From NCBI GenBank assembly GCA_014529385.2, contig CM043956.1, positions 63,492,620 to 63,556,619 on the forward strand: DNA of 64,000 nucleotides. The letters run 5' to 3'. The position numbers and the translations under genes are program-made. This document shows, one piece after another, positions 1 through 11,167 of the stretch (positions are counted from its first letter, which is position 1; every line of letters starts with the position of its first letter). A model generated the notes under the pieces. That model saw only the letters and a program-made list of their open reading frames with translations. It made no database searches and was not told the DNA's origin. Origin of the DNA: Adiantum capillus-veneris (Eukaryota; Streptophyta; Polypodiopsida; Polypodiales; Pteridaceae).

Positions 1-439
1 AAATTGTCAAAAAATCAAAAATTGTAGCGTATAAATACACTTAATTCATTGTATACATAATCTCTCATCATCTTGTAGTTAATCTTGCAATATGCTACTC
101 CGGCTACGATTACTCCCCCCTTCCCATTTGAGTCGCCCCAAATGGAAGTTTGTGTGATGTTCATGGGTGCAAGTCCTTTCATGCTTATGGAAGAGGTGAA
201 TTGGGTGGCACTGTGTTGTGTGATGTGCGGGTACTGAACCAATAGATTAGTGTTTTCTACTGGAAAGTTTCATCTATGCTACATTTTCCAAACAAAAATG
301 TTGAAGACGAATTTCCCACTCTTTGATGGATGGTTTGTTGAGTATGATGGGTTGGTTGTTGAACTCTTGGTTTGGAATGGGTTTAGGTACCCACTCTAAG
401 TGGAGACTTTAACAATTTTTGAAGGTTTTTGTTCTCCAT

Positions 440-1345
440 TTCTATGTTGGTGCTTTGGCGGTCATTAACTGCTCCGATTGATATTTGGGAAGCCATTTGT
501 ATTTTGGTGAACTCGATGAAGCATTGAATTGTTGTTTGAAATTCTTCCACTTATTTGGATTTGATTGGGTGTTTTGGAAACTTGGGAACTTGGCTTGGTT
601 GAGTTGGAAGATTGACTGGTAAGAAAGGCTTTGGGTATCCATATATATTGCGGTTTGGTTTCCATGGTTGACTTTTTAACCCAAAGTTGCTTAACGTTTT
701 TCCCATGAATACTTGTAGACAATCGTGGGTTGTGGTTCTCCTATCATTGAGTCTCTTGATTGGGATTGTACATTCCAAATGTGATCTATTTGTGCCAAGG
801 GCATAACATAAGCTATGCCCTTGAGATTATACTTTAAAGTGTCATCCTGCCACTCGGAAACTTCTTTCTAAGTGTGTATCCATGAAAATCCCAAGATGAT
901 TTTCTTGTTGAGATTCGTATCATCCATGATGTGGATAGTGGTTACCGTCAATGTTAATTGAGACATTGAATTGTCTCAAACTAACCACTTTCCCTTTGTT
1001 AGCTGCCTCAATCTTGGTCGGCTCAATCATGGAGTTTCATAATTTGAGGTATGTAAAATACCGCATAGCCTTTAACGCGAGCCCCAATATCTATAAGTGC
1101 TCTTTCTGTCATTCCATCGGTGGTTGGACATATCTATACATCCATTCCTCCAGGCCAACTTTTTCCAATTGCCGCACAAAAAGGAGAAGGTGCTTCTGCT
1201 TGTCGTAGTCGACCTAGATTTTTTCGTTCTTTGCACTTCAAAATCAACAACCGAGCTTCCTCCTATGCTTTTTCTTGAATTATTTGAGCCTTCTGCTTCC
1301 TTTCCTTTGATTCATGTATCTTCTCCAACATTTTTGTGGTGAGAG
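440..1345 (-). pseudogene. Degenerate Ty3/gypsy protease and linker remnant
   Basis: No long frame is open, but conceptual translation of the minus strand gives retropepsin-like pieces. At about 1,110-1,040 an ALIDIGA stretch resembles the D-S/T-G-A active site of plant gypsy proteases. At 1,000-900 a strand-rich piece containing VVSLRQFNVSI follows. A charged, coiled-coil-like stretch precedes it (about 1,345-1,210) and a Gln/Asn/Pro-rich linker follows (780-440). Many stops and frameshifts separate the pieces. RT is expected to the left, beyond the window edge, so this may be a different copy from the RT-integrase remnant at 1.78-4.08 kb. The call rests on motif shape only. Confidence 0.4.
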
Positions 1346-1779
1346 GTTGATGATACTCGTTCAATATGAAACCATCGTGCAATTAGACATTACCTCTCCA
1401 TCCAATGTTGCAAGTTGGACGACACCACTTGCTGATATGTCATTGATCACAAATGAGCCGTTACCTTGCTTTTTTAGTTTCTTGGGATTTTGTTTCAAGG
1501 TGTAGACTAATACATAGTCAGCCTCTTGAAACTCCTTGTTTATTAAATATTGGTAATGAAATTATTTCATTTTTCATTTTTGTGAATAAATGGTGGCAAC
1601 AACCTTAAGTCTCAATTTGTCCAACTAGATTAACTTATTTAGTCTTCTAGACAATCTGTGTCCTATCCATCCTATTTCTTGTGCAAAGCGTAGTGTAGAA
1701 ATCAAGAATTCCACAGCCAGTATGGCATTTGACCCAAACACCAAATTGAAAGGTCTCATATTTTGTGGCATTTTTTATG

Positions 1780-2210
1780 CTACCCAATATGCCCATAAAG
1801 ATGATTGTAGTTTCTAGTCCCAATCAGCTCTTGATCCACTGATAATTTTTGTGAGCACCATGCATAGAACTTTATGGTGCTCTTAGCTTGCCCTTCTTCG
1901 TGAGGGTGATATGGTGCTGATTTAGAATGAAGCATCGTAAACTCTTGCAATAGATGATTAACCATGTCATTGAGGAAATGAGTCCCTCGATCACTCTCTA
2001 TCTCAATCAAAATCCCATATCATGTGAAAATGTTCTCATGTAAGAGATGCAATATTGTTCTGGCATCGTTATTTTGTGTTTCTTTGGCTTCTATCCATTT
2101 GATTGAATAATATGTGGCCATTATGATGTATCAATACGTCTGTGGGAAAATAGTTCCAACAAAGTCTTTTCCCCATTTGGCAAAGGCCCTTGCCCCCATC
2201 ATTGGTCTCA
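1780..2210 (-). pseudogene. Ty3/gypsy integrase core remnant
   Basis: The minus strand encodes an integrase catalytic core in pieces. A KWGKDFVG segment with the first catalytic Asp lies near 2,180-2,160. The second Asp sits in a SDRGTHF motif near 1,995. The third position lies in a PYHP...GQAKST stretch near 1,884. Family members have Glu in GQAEST; here codon 1,884-1,882 reads Lys, so the DDE triad is broken, consistent with one G-to-A change. One frame is open for 76 codons (2,010-1,780) and stops interrupt the rest. It belongs with the RNase H and RT pieces just upstream on the same strand. Confidence 0.7.
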
Positions 2211-3226
2211 GTGGCATTTCATCTCGCTGAATAGGTACTTATGCTCTTTGGCAATCACATCGTTTGATGATATGTTCTGCATCCATGTACATAGTAGGCC
2301 ACCAGATTCCTACAAGGAGTATCGCTTTTGGGGTTTTGTCAGCTGAAAAGTGATCTCTTGTTGGTCTAGCATGTGCTTGCTCAAGAATTGATAAGTACTA
2401 GAGCTTCATGGCACATATGCTCAAGTTGTCATCTATCCCCCTTTGATAAAGGTTATTTTCAATGATAACATAGTTTTTCACTTCTCTCTGGATTGAGCAT
2501 ATTCTAGCTATGCTCAAGTTTACTGGCAAGACTCTCTGTTCGATGTAATCTACAATTTATTTTCCCCACTTGGGTGCTTCTGTTATCGTAAACAGTGTAT
2601 CATGCTCGATTGGCTTCTGGATTGCATAAGTATCACATGAGCTAACATAGTGATAGATGCTTTTTTGCATATGAGGCCAATAAACCCCAAGTCTCATTAG
2701 TCTTTGGGTATGTTTGCATTAGTCTTTGGGTAGTCTCATTAGTCTTGGGGTATGTTTGCATTTTTTCATTATGAGAGCCTTTTTTTTGTACATTTGCTTG
2801 TCTCACGTACAATTCTTTCTCTGATGACTCTATGCATAGTATAAGTATTCCTTCAGTCGTCCAAATATTAGTACTAGTGAGCATGATTGATCAATGGTTG
2901 ATGGTTGCCTTTCAATCCAAAGAGAACTAATGGTGAGAAATGGTATTACATGTTTCCTCCACCTTGGTACCATCTGGATGTTGAAAAGATAATAATATGG
3001 CAAGTCAACATCATCAATCCCTAGAGGTGATTCCCTGTGTATCAACTGTGATAAATGGTCTTCCCTCTAATGAGTAGTCTCTTTCTTGACCATCGGGCTC
3101 AAATCAAACTCTAGCAATATTATGAACCACCAAACAATACGACCATCATCGCATGGTTTGTTCACTAAATACACTAGCGCCTAGTGACCCACAAAGAATA
3201 CAAATTTATTTACAAGAAGGTAATGT

Positions 3227-3445
3227 CTAAACATATTTAATTTCATAGATCATTCCCAAGCCTTCTCTTTTTGTGTTTATGTAATTTTGCTCCGTACTAT
3301 TGAGTTTTCTAATGGAGTAACAGATTGGAAAATATATATATATATTGTTCTCTACAAGTTGCACTAAGATGCATCCAATTGTGTAGGCCGATGCATCTAC
3401 ATGAACATGAAAAATATTGTTCCAATCAAGCTCGAGGGGGTGCAC
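3227..3445 (-). pseudogene. Ty3/gypsy RNase H remnant
   Basis: A 72-codon open stretch carries an HVDASAYTIGCILVQ motif, the first strand of gypsy RNase H with its catalytic Asp, followed by a SIRKLNSTEQNY segment equivalent to the usual S.kLn.aE.nY. The C-terminal half is not open. It lies between the RT remnant (3.73-4.08 kb) and the integrase remnant (1.78-2.21 kb) in normal pol order on the minus strand. The gaps between the pieces hold stops and frameshifts, so no product is expected. Confidence 0.65.
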
Positions 3446-3726
3446 TATATGTAATCATGTTAATGTATAACGTGAGTTTGAAAGGAGGGGTTTTGAAATG
3501 CAAAACTTTTAGGTAGTTTAAAAGAGATACATTAAAAGAAGGGGGTTTTATATTCAATTTTGGGAAATTTTCCTAAAATAAGGGATCATTTTATTCCTTT
3601 AAACATGTCGGAGATTTTTTCAATACCCCAAGAATGCATGTTATATAGGGGGGTACTGAACGATGAACCCCCCAAGAAATCAAGATCTTTCAAAATGAGA
3701 GAAAAAATAAGACTTTGCTTCAATGG

Positions 3727-4083
3727 TTATGTTTTCTCACATTTCTTATTCCGCTCAAATTTTGTGATGAGAGCATAGAGAGGTTTTGCAATAACTACGT
3801 ACATGTAAAAAAACCTTTGATAATAGCCGCAATGGCCCATAAAAGCTTGTACATCTCTAACTTTGGTGGGTCTTGGGAGAGCAACAATCAGTTGTATCTT
3901 CTCAAGTTCTATAGAAATGTCATTTTTGGACACAATATGCCCCAAAATTTTACCTTGTCTTACCATGAAGACACATTTTTCAAGGTTCAGGAAAATGCGA
4001 TAAGTTCTCCATTTCTCAAAGATCATTTTCAAGTGTTCGACATGTTTGTATTTGCGGGGAGAATGCACACACAAATCATCCAT
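3727..4083 (-). pseudogene. Ty3/gypsy reverse transcriptase C-terminal remnant
   Basis: A 118-codon stretch begins at the catalytic box (MDDLCVHS, equivalent to the Y-x-D-D motif) and continues through the thumb: LNLEKCVF, then ILGHIVSKNDI, then a PRPTKVRDVQAFMGHCGYY segment, all standard in plant gypsy RT. The N-terminal two thirds of RT are missing. To the right, at 4,115, an unrelated LTR begins, so this element is truncated there. The frame runs toward the RNase H and integrase remnants at lower coordinates. Confidence 0.75.
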
Positions 4084-4114
4084 ATAAATTTCTAAGGATT
4101 GTCTTAGATAGGGC

Positions 4115-4404
4115 TGTTGGGCTCGAGGCTATGGGGATACCGCCTGAGGCAAGCCATGGCTATGAGCGAGATGCAGCGAGAAAGAGAGAGAGATGCAGCG
4201 AGAAAGAGACAGAGCGGAGATTCGATACACACAGAAGCAACAAAAGAACACACTATTTTTTAATTTTATCGATTGCTTGTAAAATTAACCCTACATATAA
4301 AGGCAAAAATTTCCATGCATGACTTAACTTGCAACTGGACTAACCTGCATGCTGTAGGAGATTGTGCCCACGAGCTAGACGAACTTGGGCTTGCATAACC
4401 AACA
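4115..4404 (-). mobile_element. LTR with adjacent polypurine tract
   Basis: A 290-bp segment has perfect 6-bp terminal inverted ends, TGTTGG...CCAACA. Directly right of it, 4,405-4,422 is a run of C, which on the minus strand is a G-rich polypurine tract immediately before the TG end. That is the arrangement of a 3' LTR of a minus-strand element. Inside, the minus strand has a TATA-like CCTTTATATG near 4,305 and a duplicated GATGCAGCGAGAAAGAGA unit (4,166-4,211). I found no matching second LTR in the window. Confidence 0.55.
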
Positions 4405-4524
4405 ACCCCCCCCCCCCCCCCCTCAAGCCCAAACCACTGACAATGGACTCAAGACAGACAGACCATGGCAGAGTTCATTCACTTGAAACCATGAGTAGAA
4501 GTCCCCTCCTTGACTATAGCATAG

Positions 4525-4546
4525 GTGTGTGTGTGTGTGTGTGTGT
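4525..4546. repeat. (GT)11 microsatellite
   Basis: Uninterrupted GT dinucleotide run, lying in the probable intron or flank left of the 4.79-5.19 kb ORF. Confidence 0.95.
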
Positions 4547-4786
4547 ACTTCCCTCAAACAACCATCAGTGTGAGACAGACTAGAACTCGACCAAAACAAC
4601 AAAGGGTGGTCTTACCACTTGTTATGTGGCAGTGTCTATAACCCGTACAAAATTTTTAGCATGACAGTAACCGACAACTGAGAGGCTAAAACAAGGCTTT
4701 GACAAGAAGTATAGGACTGTGTTTGACAATAGATAAAACCAACAAACATACTTATGACACTAAATTAGTAAAAAACAACTGTTAAC

Positions 4787-5193
4787 CTAGCCTTCAAAGA
4801 GTTGCCATATTCATACATCCTGGCATTCATGCCATCTTGCATGCACTGATCAAGTAGATAGCCAAAAATCTTGGTTGCATCGAGCTTGTTGATTCGAAAT
4901 TTGTTGCACCTAATGTCAGCATCATCAAGAGTACCAATTACCCGATCCTGCAACGTGAGTTGAGAGATCATTCCAATCTCATTCTGAAGTCCCTCTGGAG
5001 CAACCACCAGTAGACAAATGCACTTCAAAGATTGACCCTGTTTTCCCAAACACCTCCTTTTCAAAGAAGTAAACTCCTTCTCTGCAAACCTCTTCTGATA
5101 GCTCTCGATATACCAAAAATAAGGGTGTCCTTCAGTGTAGATTTCTGCACGCAACCATGCTGCAGCCGAGGTTACCCGTGGGTGAGAACCCAT
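4787..5193 (-). CDS. Unrecognised exon-like ORF, about 135 codons
   Basis: An ATG at 5,193, preceded in frame by a TAA, opens 142 codons to a stop at 4,765. The composition is that of an ordinary soluble protein: mixed charge, Trp and Cys present, no low complexity, no membrane segment, no retroelement motif. At 4,788-4,785 the minus strand reads AG|GTTAAC, a plausible splice donor, after which the frame soon ends. Upstream, TTGTTTACAG at about 5,225 would serve as an acceptor of a 5' UTR intron. I read it as a first coding exon of a host gene, or of a captured copy. Later exons are not visible to the left, where an LTR and gypsy remnants begin. I do not recognise the family. Confidence 0.45.
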
Positions 5194-5755
5194 GCTTTAA
5201 CAAATTGAATGGGTGGCCACTGTAAACAAGTGTGAAATTTTAAAAATGGCGATTTCTAAAGCAGACAGCAGCGCCCATGATGGCATGTGTTCTCAGAGCC
5301 TGTAGAGGCCGAACCAGGGAATGCTCAAGAGTCGAAATAGCGCCAGCATGCCAGGGCGATTCAGTAGATGCTGAGTTTGACCAATTTGCTGTAGGTCAAC
5401 TGCACCTCTCTCTCCTCTGCTAGTGGCCGATCCCGTGTTGCTGTGTCGAGGCTAAGCACCAAAGCTCTGATAAAACATGGCAAGATAGAGCTAAGGGTTG
5501 CTCGGTGAATGCCCGGTTGTGTCATGAAATGCTTTTCTTGGCCTTGCACTCACCACAAGCTGGCCAGTTCTCTATTTGCAAGAGGTCAAGCTTTCTCCCT
5601 CTCCGCCACAAGTGGCCCTATACACGCGGGTGTTCACGAACATTTCTCCCTCCTACAAGGGTTTGTGCACAAGGGTCCTTCGTCTTCTCCACGCCCCCAA
5701 GAACATGAAACATGCAAAAAGATTGCTTTCTAAAAATACATCCATGACCTCTTAA

Positions 5756-5767
5756 GCTTTGATACCA
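5756..5767 (-). other. Primer-binding-site-like sequence
   Basis: The minus strand reads TGGTATCAAAGC, one mismatch from the initiator-Met tRNA primer site TGGTATCAGAGC used by many plant LTR elements. About 60 bp further right (5,815-5,825) the minus strand has a TATA-like CTATATAAAGG, as an LTR would. A second partial match (TATCAGAGC) lies at 5,463-5,471. No LTR ends could be fixed, so this may be a decayed element edge or chance. The stretch 5,194-5,755 otherwise shows no gene. Confidence 0.3.
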
Positions 5768-5829
5768 GTATAATTTCCACTAGGGATTTCCATGCTGAAT
5801 CCTTTTCCCAACCTCCCTTTATATAGCCA

Positions 5830-6545
5830 CCTAGCCTAGGATTCCCTTCCCGTTGGCAGTCGGCGGCCCTTGGCCCTCCACCGGTCCTTGACCCCTAGGG
5901 TTTTTCCCTTGGCACGGCACAACTTCCCACTAAGGGGGGCCTAGATAGTTCTCCCCAAACCCCTTGGATATGTCTGGCCACTAGTAGCCAAGAGATGGGG
6001 TCCAAGGTAAACATGCGATAGGAAAGGAATAGCGCTCCATCTCCTAGCATAATGGTATAGTTTGCTACACCCACTGTTTAGGACTAATGAACTTAGTGGA
6101 TATGCTATAGTATTCAAAAACCTATCCAAGATCAATCTGATGATTATAATGTCTCTAATGACTACCACATGTCTACTTTTGAAAGTTGAAGCAAGGAAGC
6201 ATTTCATATTTGAAAAGAGAAACACCTGCATTGCACATACCTTGTTACAAACCAAAGAAAGTGTCACACATAGAATTGACCTTTAGAAAAAAGACAAGAT
6301 GGGATTGGAGATAAGAATTTTATTATAGTATTATACATTTTACATAGCATCATATGCATCAGCATGATGTAAAATATTCAATTTAAGACGCTAGGGCTCA
6401 TTAGAAATAATAAGACATTCTTGAGAGGCATGTCATATGAGAGATACCCCTCCCCAGGGATTTATGTGAAAAATATACAATCTACACATGTCCCATCTAA
6501 ATGAAACATGCAACCATAAATTAATACCATAACAAAATCTGAGTA
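5830..6545. other. No recognisable gene
   Basis: Low-complexity and AT-rich sequence. The longest frames (about 75-108 codons, in both directions) show no family motif and no sustained coding character. Confidence 0.5.
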
Positions 6546-6549
6546 TATT

Positions 6550-6990
6550 ATAACATCAAAAAATTGTAAATGACTAACAGAGCATCGGACCCTTTGTAAC
6601 GATCAATCAACCCATCCATCCAATTTTGTTCTACTATGGACAAAGAGAATTTCACTTCACAGGGAATGAGTGAAAACACCTCGAGCCTACATGAGCCAGA
6701 CATAAGTTGAGGCCACTTCACCTCCCTCCATGAATCCAAGCTCTAAAAGGATTCCAAATACCATTAGGTGGTAAGAAATCAACACCAACCATACCATTTT
6801 GAGGGTCACATCTCTTCCATTCCGAACATCGTGTTTTTAGATAAAGCCAAGACAAGATTTTGGACGTGATAGTTGTGTAGTTCATTCAATCCCCGACCCA
6901 CTAATCGTGTAGATGAGCCAAACAAAAAAGAATATCTAGGCAATACCTTCAATCCAACAAAGCCCCAAGTCATCCACTCTTTTTTTTTGG
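6550..6990 (-). pseudogene. Weak coding-like stretch, unrecognised
   Basis: Read on the minus strand, overlapping frames give protein-like text with few low-complexity residues: a segment with VLPRYSFLFGSSTRLVGRG near 6,950-6,890, another frame with NGMVGVDFLPPNGIWNPF near 6,800-6,740, and an open 63-codon frame at 6,739-6,548. At least two frame changes are needed to join them. I do not recognise a family. It could be a decayed host exon or an unusual transposon fragment. Confidence 0.25.
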
Positions 6991-6999
6991 GCTAAGCGA

Positions 7000-8859
7000 T
7001 ATAGGCGATCCTAAGTGATCCTAATCTTGTAACGATGCTGCCAAGAGAAACATAAATCTCGAGTCCAATCACAATAGCATCTTCCATAAACACCAACAAT
7101 TTTTTTCAAGCAATCAACTGTACAAGGTCTCTACCCTTACACATCCACCATAAACCATCAAAAATACTTCATGATCCAATCCAAAACCATAAACCATTAC
7201 ACAATCTCATCACATGGGTGAGCAGTCCATCCAACTCAGGGTGATGCATATCCAATCTTGCAAAACTACTTTAGCACATAACATGACTGCTGCTACAAAA
7301 AATTTGGTAACATTTCAACAGCACAACCATATCTCAAAAAACAATCAAAGATCCATACCGGATTCCACAATCACAATCATAACCATAATCCATGAGGACT
7401 CTCAGCTCTTGACTATATGCCATATTTCTTACTGAAACCAACTCCCACACTTGGAGTTTGACATATCCACTGCAATTAAACTGATCCCACACATGTCCCT
7501 TAAGACATGAACTTTTTATGAAAAAGAGAATTTTGACCAGCAACTAAACATAACTTCAAAATCCCATTTTAACAATTTTTATCCATGCATAAATGATGTA
7601 CTATGACCACACCTCACCCCCTATCACATAGAGCTAGTTTTGACATAGAAGGATAAAAATCAATATACACATGCACATGAGGCATCCATATCCATCCATG
7701 AGGTTCCATACATCATATCACATCATTCCATCAACTTAACCATGATGAAAAACACCCCGCCACTTTGATCAAGCATATGTCATAACATCACATATATGGG
7801 AAAAGAAATTTTTTACTATTTTTGGATGAATGCATAACACACAACTGAAAGTATTCCACCTCAAACCAATGCATCAAGCTGAGCCTTATAACATATACTA
7901 ACACTTTATCAAATCACTTTTCCCATAAAAGAATTTTGCAAACAACCATGATACAAAAAGAAAGCCACTTTATTTATATTTTCCCATACGGTTTAGTTGA
8001 CCAACTATATACCCCCATATACGTTTAGGAACCTCAAACACTTAAAATCAACTCACCAAAACAAACCATAAAACACATGTGAACCAATCATCCAACTCAC
8101 AATGTCATATGGTAGCACCCCTATACGCGTAGGTACACCCTATACAAAGAACGGTTAATAACTCCCTCTCACGAAGTAATATGAGTAATTTAAATATATG
8201 TATTAGCAAGTTTAATCAAATTTTGATCTGATTAAGTGCGTTTGTTCATCCGATGATTCTATATGGTGGTTCTCTAAGGAGCCTCGGGTCCAAAATTTTG
8301 ATAGTACAGTGAGCAGCAAGATGTATTTTGACCATAACTCTTTACTCGTGCAAACTTTTCACACGACGCCCAATAGAGAAAATATTTTAAATGGTGTGTT
8401 TAATATGTAATTTTAATGGCTTGACCTGATCAATCATAGCAAATTAGGAGGTATGACCAAATCAATGTTCCTACCACTTACATGATGTGAAACAAAAAAC
8501 ATTTTGTATGCACATACGTGATCATAAACATACCGTGTGTATGAATGAACGTGCTAAACATGATAAAACAAGCATGTAGGGATTCAATATTTATGTAATT
8601 ATATAAAATTTCTTGTAATCACAAAGAGTTTTTTACATCGTCATATAATCACACTTAACATAATCACAAACAAGCCGATTTAGGGCCACTTGGTAACCCA
8701 CAAAAATCTGGCCAAGCTTCTTTGTTTTCTCTGCGGGCCCGTCGATAAAAAAGAAATATTGACGGGGTCCACAGGGAAGACATAAAAGCCCGATGGTCTT
8801 GTAACTTAATGTATAGCCAGGCTGCTTGGAGCTGCAAGGTGTTATTTTGTGAGCATTTC

Positions 8860-8860
<1 letters not shown>
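7000..8860. other. AT-rich region without recognisable gene
   Basis: Frames are short and biased by AT-rich text. No transposon protein motif, LTR terminus or RNA gene was seen. Confidence 0.5.

Positions 8861-8902
<42 letters not shown>
8861..8902. repeat. (GA)n microsatellite
   Basis: GA dinucleotide run with one interruption (GATA) near its start. Confidence 0.95.
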
Positions 8903-8905
<3 letters not shown>

Positions 8906-9129
8906 ACTCCTCCTTAGGTAAGTTGAGAGGATAGAGAGAGTGAGGGGATCATGTGGGAGCACGCTCTACGTCGCAATATGCGGCAGTAGCAAAGTATCTA
9001 ACCACACAACTCGAGTGTTTGTATTGTGTGTGCATTGTGTGGTAGCGTGCCTTTTGTCGTAGTGTACAACAATAATAAGGTACCTTACCACACAATGTGG
9101 GTGTATATGTAAGTTTTTTTACAAAGTAG

Positions 9130-9335
9130 TGCTTACCATGGGGCATCACCTCGGTTACGCAGGAAATATGATGTCCTTGTGGTAAGTATTGACTCACCGT
9201 TTGGGTCTACGTCAGTAACACGAGAATTTTGGTATCCTTATGGTGAGTCAACTTCCCTTCCCCTTATAAAAGAAACATATGGACATCGATCGGTAACGCA
9301 ATCATATGATGTTCGTATGCAGAATTTTATTGTCC
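9130..9335 (+). repeat. Degenerate tandem repeat, about 65-85 bp period
   Basis: Three diverged copies share a CGGTAACGC-like box followed by a TGATGTCCTTATGG-like box, at about 9,149-9,185, 9,211-9,246 and 9,289-9,320. Weaker relatives of the first box appear at 9,359 and 9,510. Confidence 0.4.
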
Positions 9336-9339
9336 TTTA

Positions 9340-10530
9340 AATTTGAATGGCACTTGGGTTGTAACGTGGCTATAGAGTATCGTTTGATAGAAGCTTTTTT
9401 TTTCATAAATGTGGCATTCAGGTGGTTAACCCGACTTTATGAACGCCATATAGTCTATATGTTCATGTATAAATGATGTTTTTTAAGTATTAATTATACG
9501 AAATACTTGGTCAGTAATGCGGCCGTGAAGAGTATTTCATATACAATTTTTTGTAATGTCTGTAATTGTTATTCTTAAGTGTTCTTATCAAAATGTATCA
9601 TATATAATCATAACCCATTTTGTTAAAAAGATTCAAAATATACTTTCAATCATGTAACAACTATCTATTGAATTATTTATCAATCATCGTTGCTCTAATC
9701 AAAAGACACATGAAATCCAAAAACTTATCAAGAAATGCTTTGATACTTATTAGTTATAAAATATTATTCAAAGTGCTTATAAATATTATAACATATCACT
9801 TTTGCTCAACATCAATAGTGATTATCCCCAATGAATAGCACCTTCGCAAAACAATAGTTGATGTTTCACTAAAATTTGTACTCTAGTGTTCACCTCCTTG
9901 TTTACAAATAACTTATATAGACACAATTAGAAAAGTTTATATACATACTTTCATTGATTTTTTCATAGCAATTTTTTCTTCAAGAAATTATACACTATTA
10001 ATATTATTAAATGAGTCAAAATTATGAGATATTTGTGAGTTTAAAACCTTGGAAATTACTTTGTTTATTGAGGTTGACAATAGATACATTACAAATCTTA
10101 AGTGTTGCCTTGATATTGTTTCAAAAAACTTTTTTGGATGTGAGAAGCTATATTTAATTTATGAATTCTTTGTTAAAATTGCATCAATTTTTTATAATTT
10201 ATCTACCTTCTTGATGCTAATTTGGTTAAGGATTCACTATACCAAATTAGTTGTGTTCTTCACCTCATAATTGAAAATACGATGCACATATCTTCTATTG
10301 TAACCTCATTATTTGAAGGTACAAAATGTCACCTCATGTCTTACGATCTAGCACAGTTTTTTGAAATAATTAAGCTTTTTAACCCGTATTTAATCCATTT
10401 TTTTTTATATTGTCTGATGAAATGCAACCTTTTGAAGTATTGAGGGTTTTTAATCCATATTGTCTGATGAAACACAACTTTTTGAAGTGAAAATGGTTAT
10501 CAACCCGTATTAATCAAATCTTATATAGTT
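9340..10530. other. AT-rich region without recognisable gene
   Basis: Frames at 9,620-9,838 and 10,049-10,443 are rich in Phe, Ile, Leu and Lys, as expected of AT-rich non-coding DNA. No motif was recognised. Two copies of a TTTTAACCCGTATT-like phrase with TTGTCTGATGAAA occur at 10,380-10,510. Confidence 0.45.
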
Positions 10531-10599
10531 TTTTTAAGTGTTTAGGGTTATGGTCATGGTTTGTGCGGCTAGTGTGAGAGTGCAGATGCGCCCTACAAA

Positions 10600-10845
10600 T
10601 GTATTTAATATGTTATTTTCTATTGTCCAATGCAAAAATGACACCAGAGAAAAAGAAAACTATTATGCACACTATTTGAAAGGAGTGTATCCTCGCAATC
10701 TCCTCATGTGCAAATGGATGCATTTGACAAATAATCAAAGTGACATCTTCATTAAAGATTTTACCAACACTATTTGGGATAATACAGAGCACAAATTGTC
10801 TGTCAAAGGCTGGTACAAGTTTCTACTACCAACACGAATAAGAGA
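10600..10845 (+). pseudogene. Possible Ty1/copia RNase H C-terminal remnant
   Basis: Within an open frame (10,538-10,912) a stretch of about 60 codons ends with NNQSDIFIKDF, resembling the conserved copia tail (x-Q-x-A-D-I-F-T-K-x-L), preceded by a HYLKGVYPRN-like piece where copia has the H-x-x-R-E segment. The rest of RNase H and all upstream pol are missing. Similarity is short and partly degenerate, so the call is tentative. Confidence 0.3.
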
Positions 10846-10859
10846 ATTTGACCCCACCT

Positions 10860-10881
10860 CCCCCCCCCCCCCCCCCCCCCC
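10860..10881. repeat. Poly-C tract (22 bp)
   Basis: Uninterrupted C run. On the minus strand it is a G tract that could be a polypurine tract, but no TG-starting LTR follows it. Confidence 0.9.
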
Positions 10882-11167
10882 ACAAGATCAAAAACGGTGC
10901 TTGGCAATATGAATATATGGTGCAGAGATTTGAGAGAGGATCTCCCTTGCACTTGCGATATGGAAAAAATAGAGTTGTGGTATAAACAATGGGAGGAGCA
11001 AAAGATAAAGATGAAGCGGGTTAAAGTCCAAGACCACTCCACTTTACCCAAGAAAATCAAGATGGCGCAAGATGTGGAAGGGGACATGGGTGGCCGATGA
11101 TATTCCAACGGCACCAGGACGATCATGCGCAACGTTGAGTTCCAAGTGCACACATCCCTCACAAAGC

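Noticed and set aside
4765-5193. Assignment of the ORF to a named plant gene family
   Set aside because: It looks like real protein, but no family could be named from sequence alone.
9620-10443. Several frames of 72-73 codons on the plus strand as small genes
   Set aside because: Composition follows the AT-rich background; no motif, no conservation between them.
10860-10881. Poly-C run as a polypurine tract of a minus-strand element
   Set aside because: The sequence after it on the minus strand lacks a TG-starting LTR.
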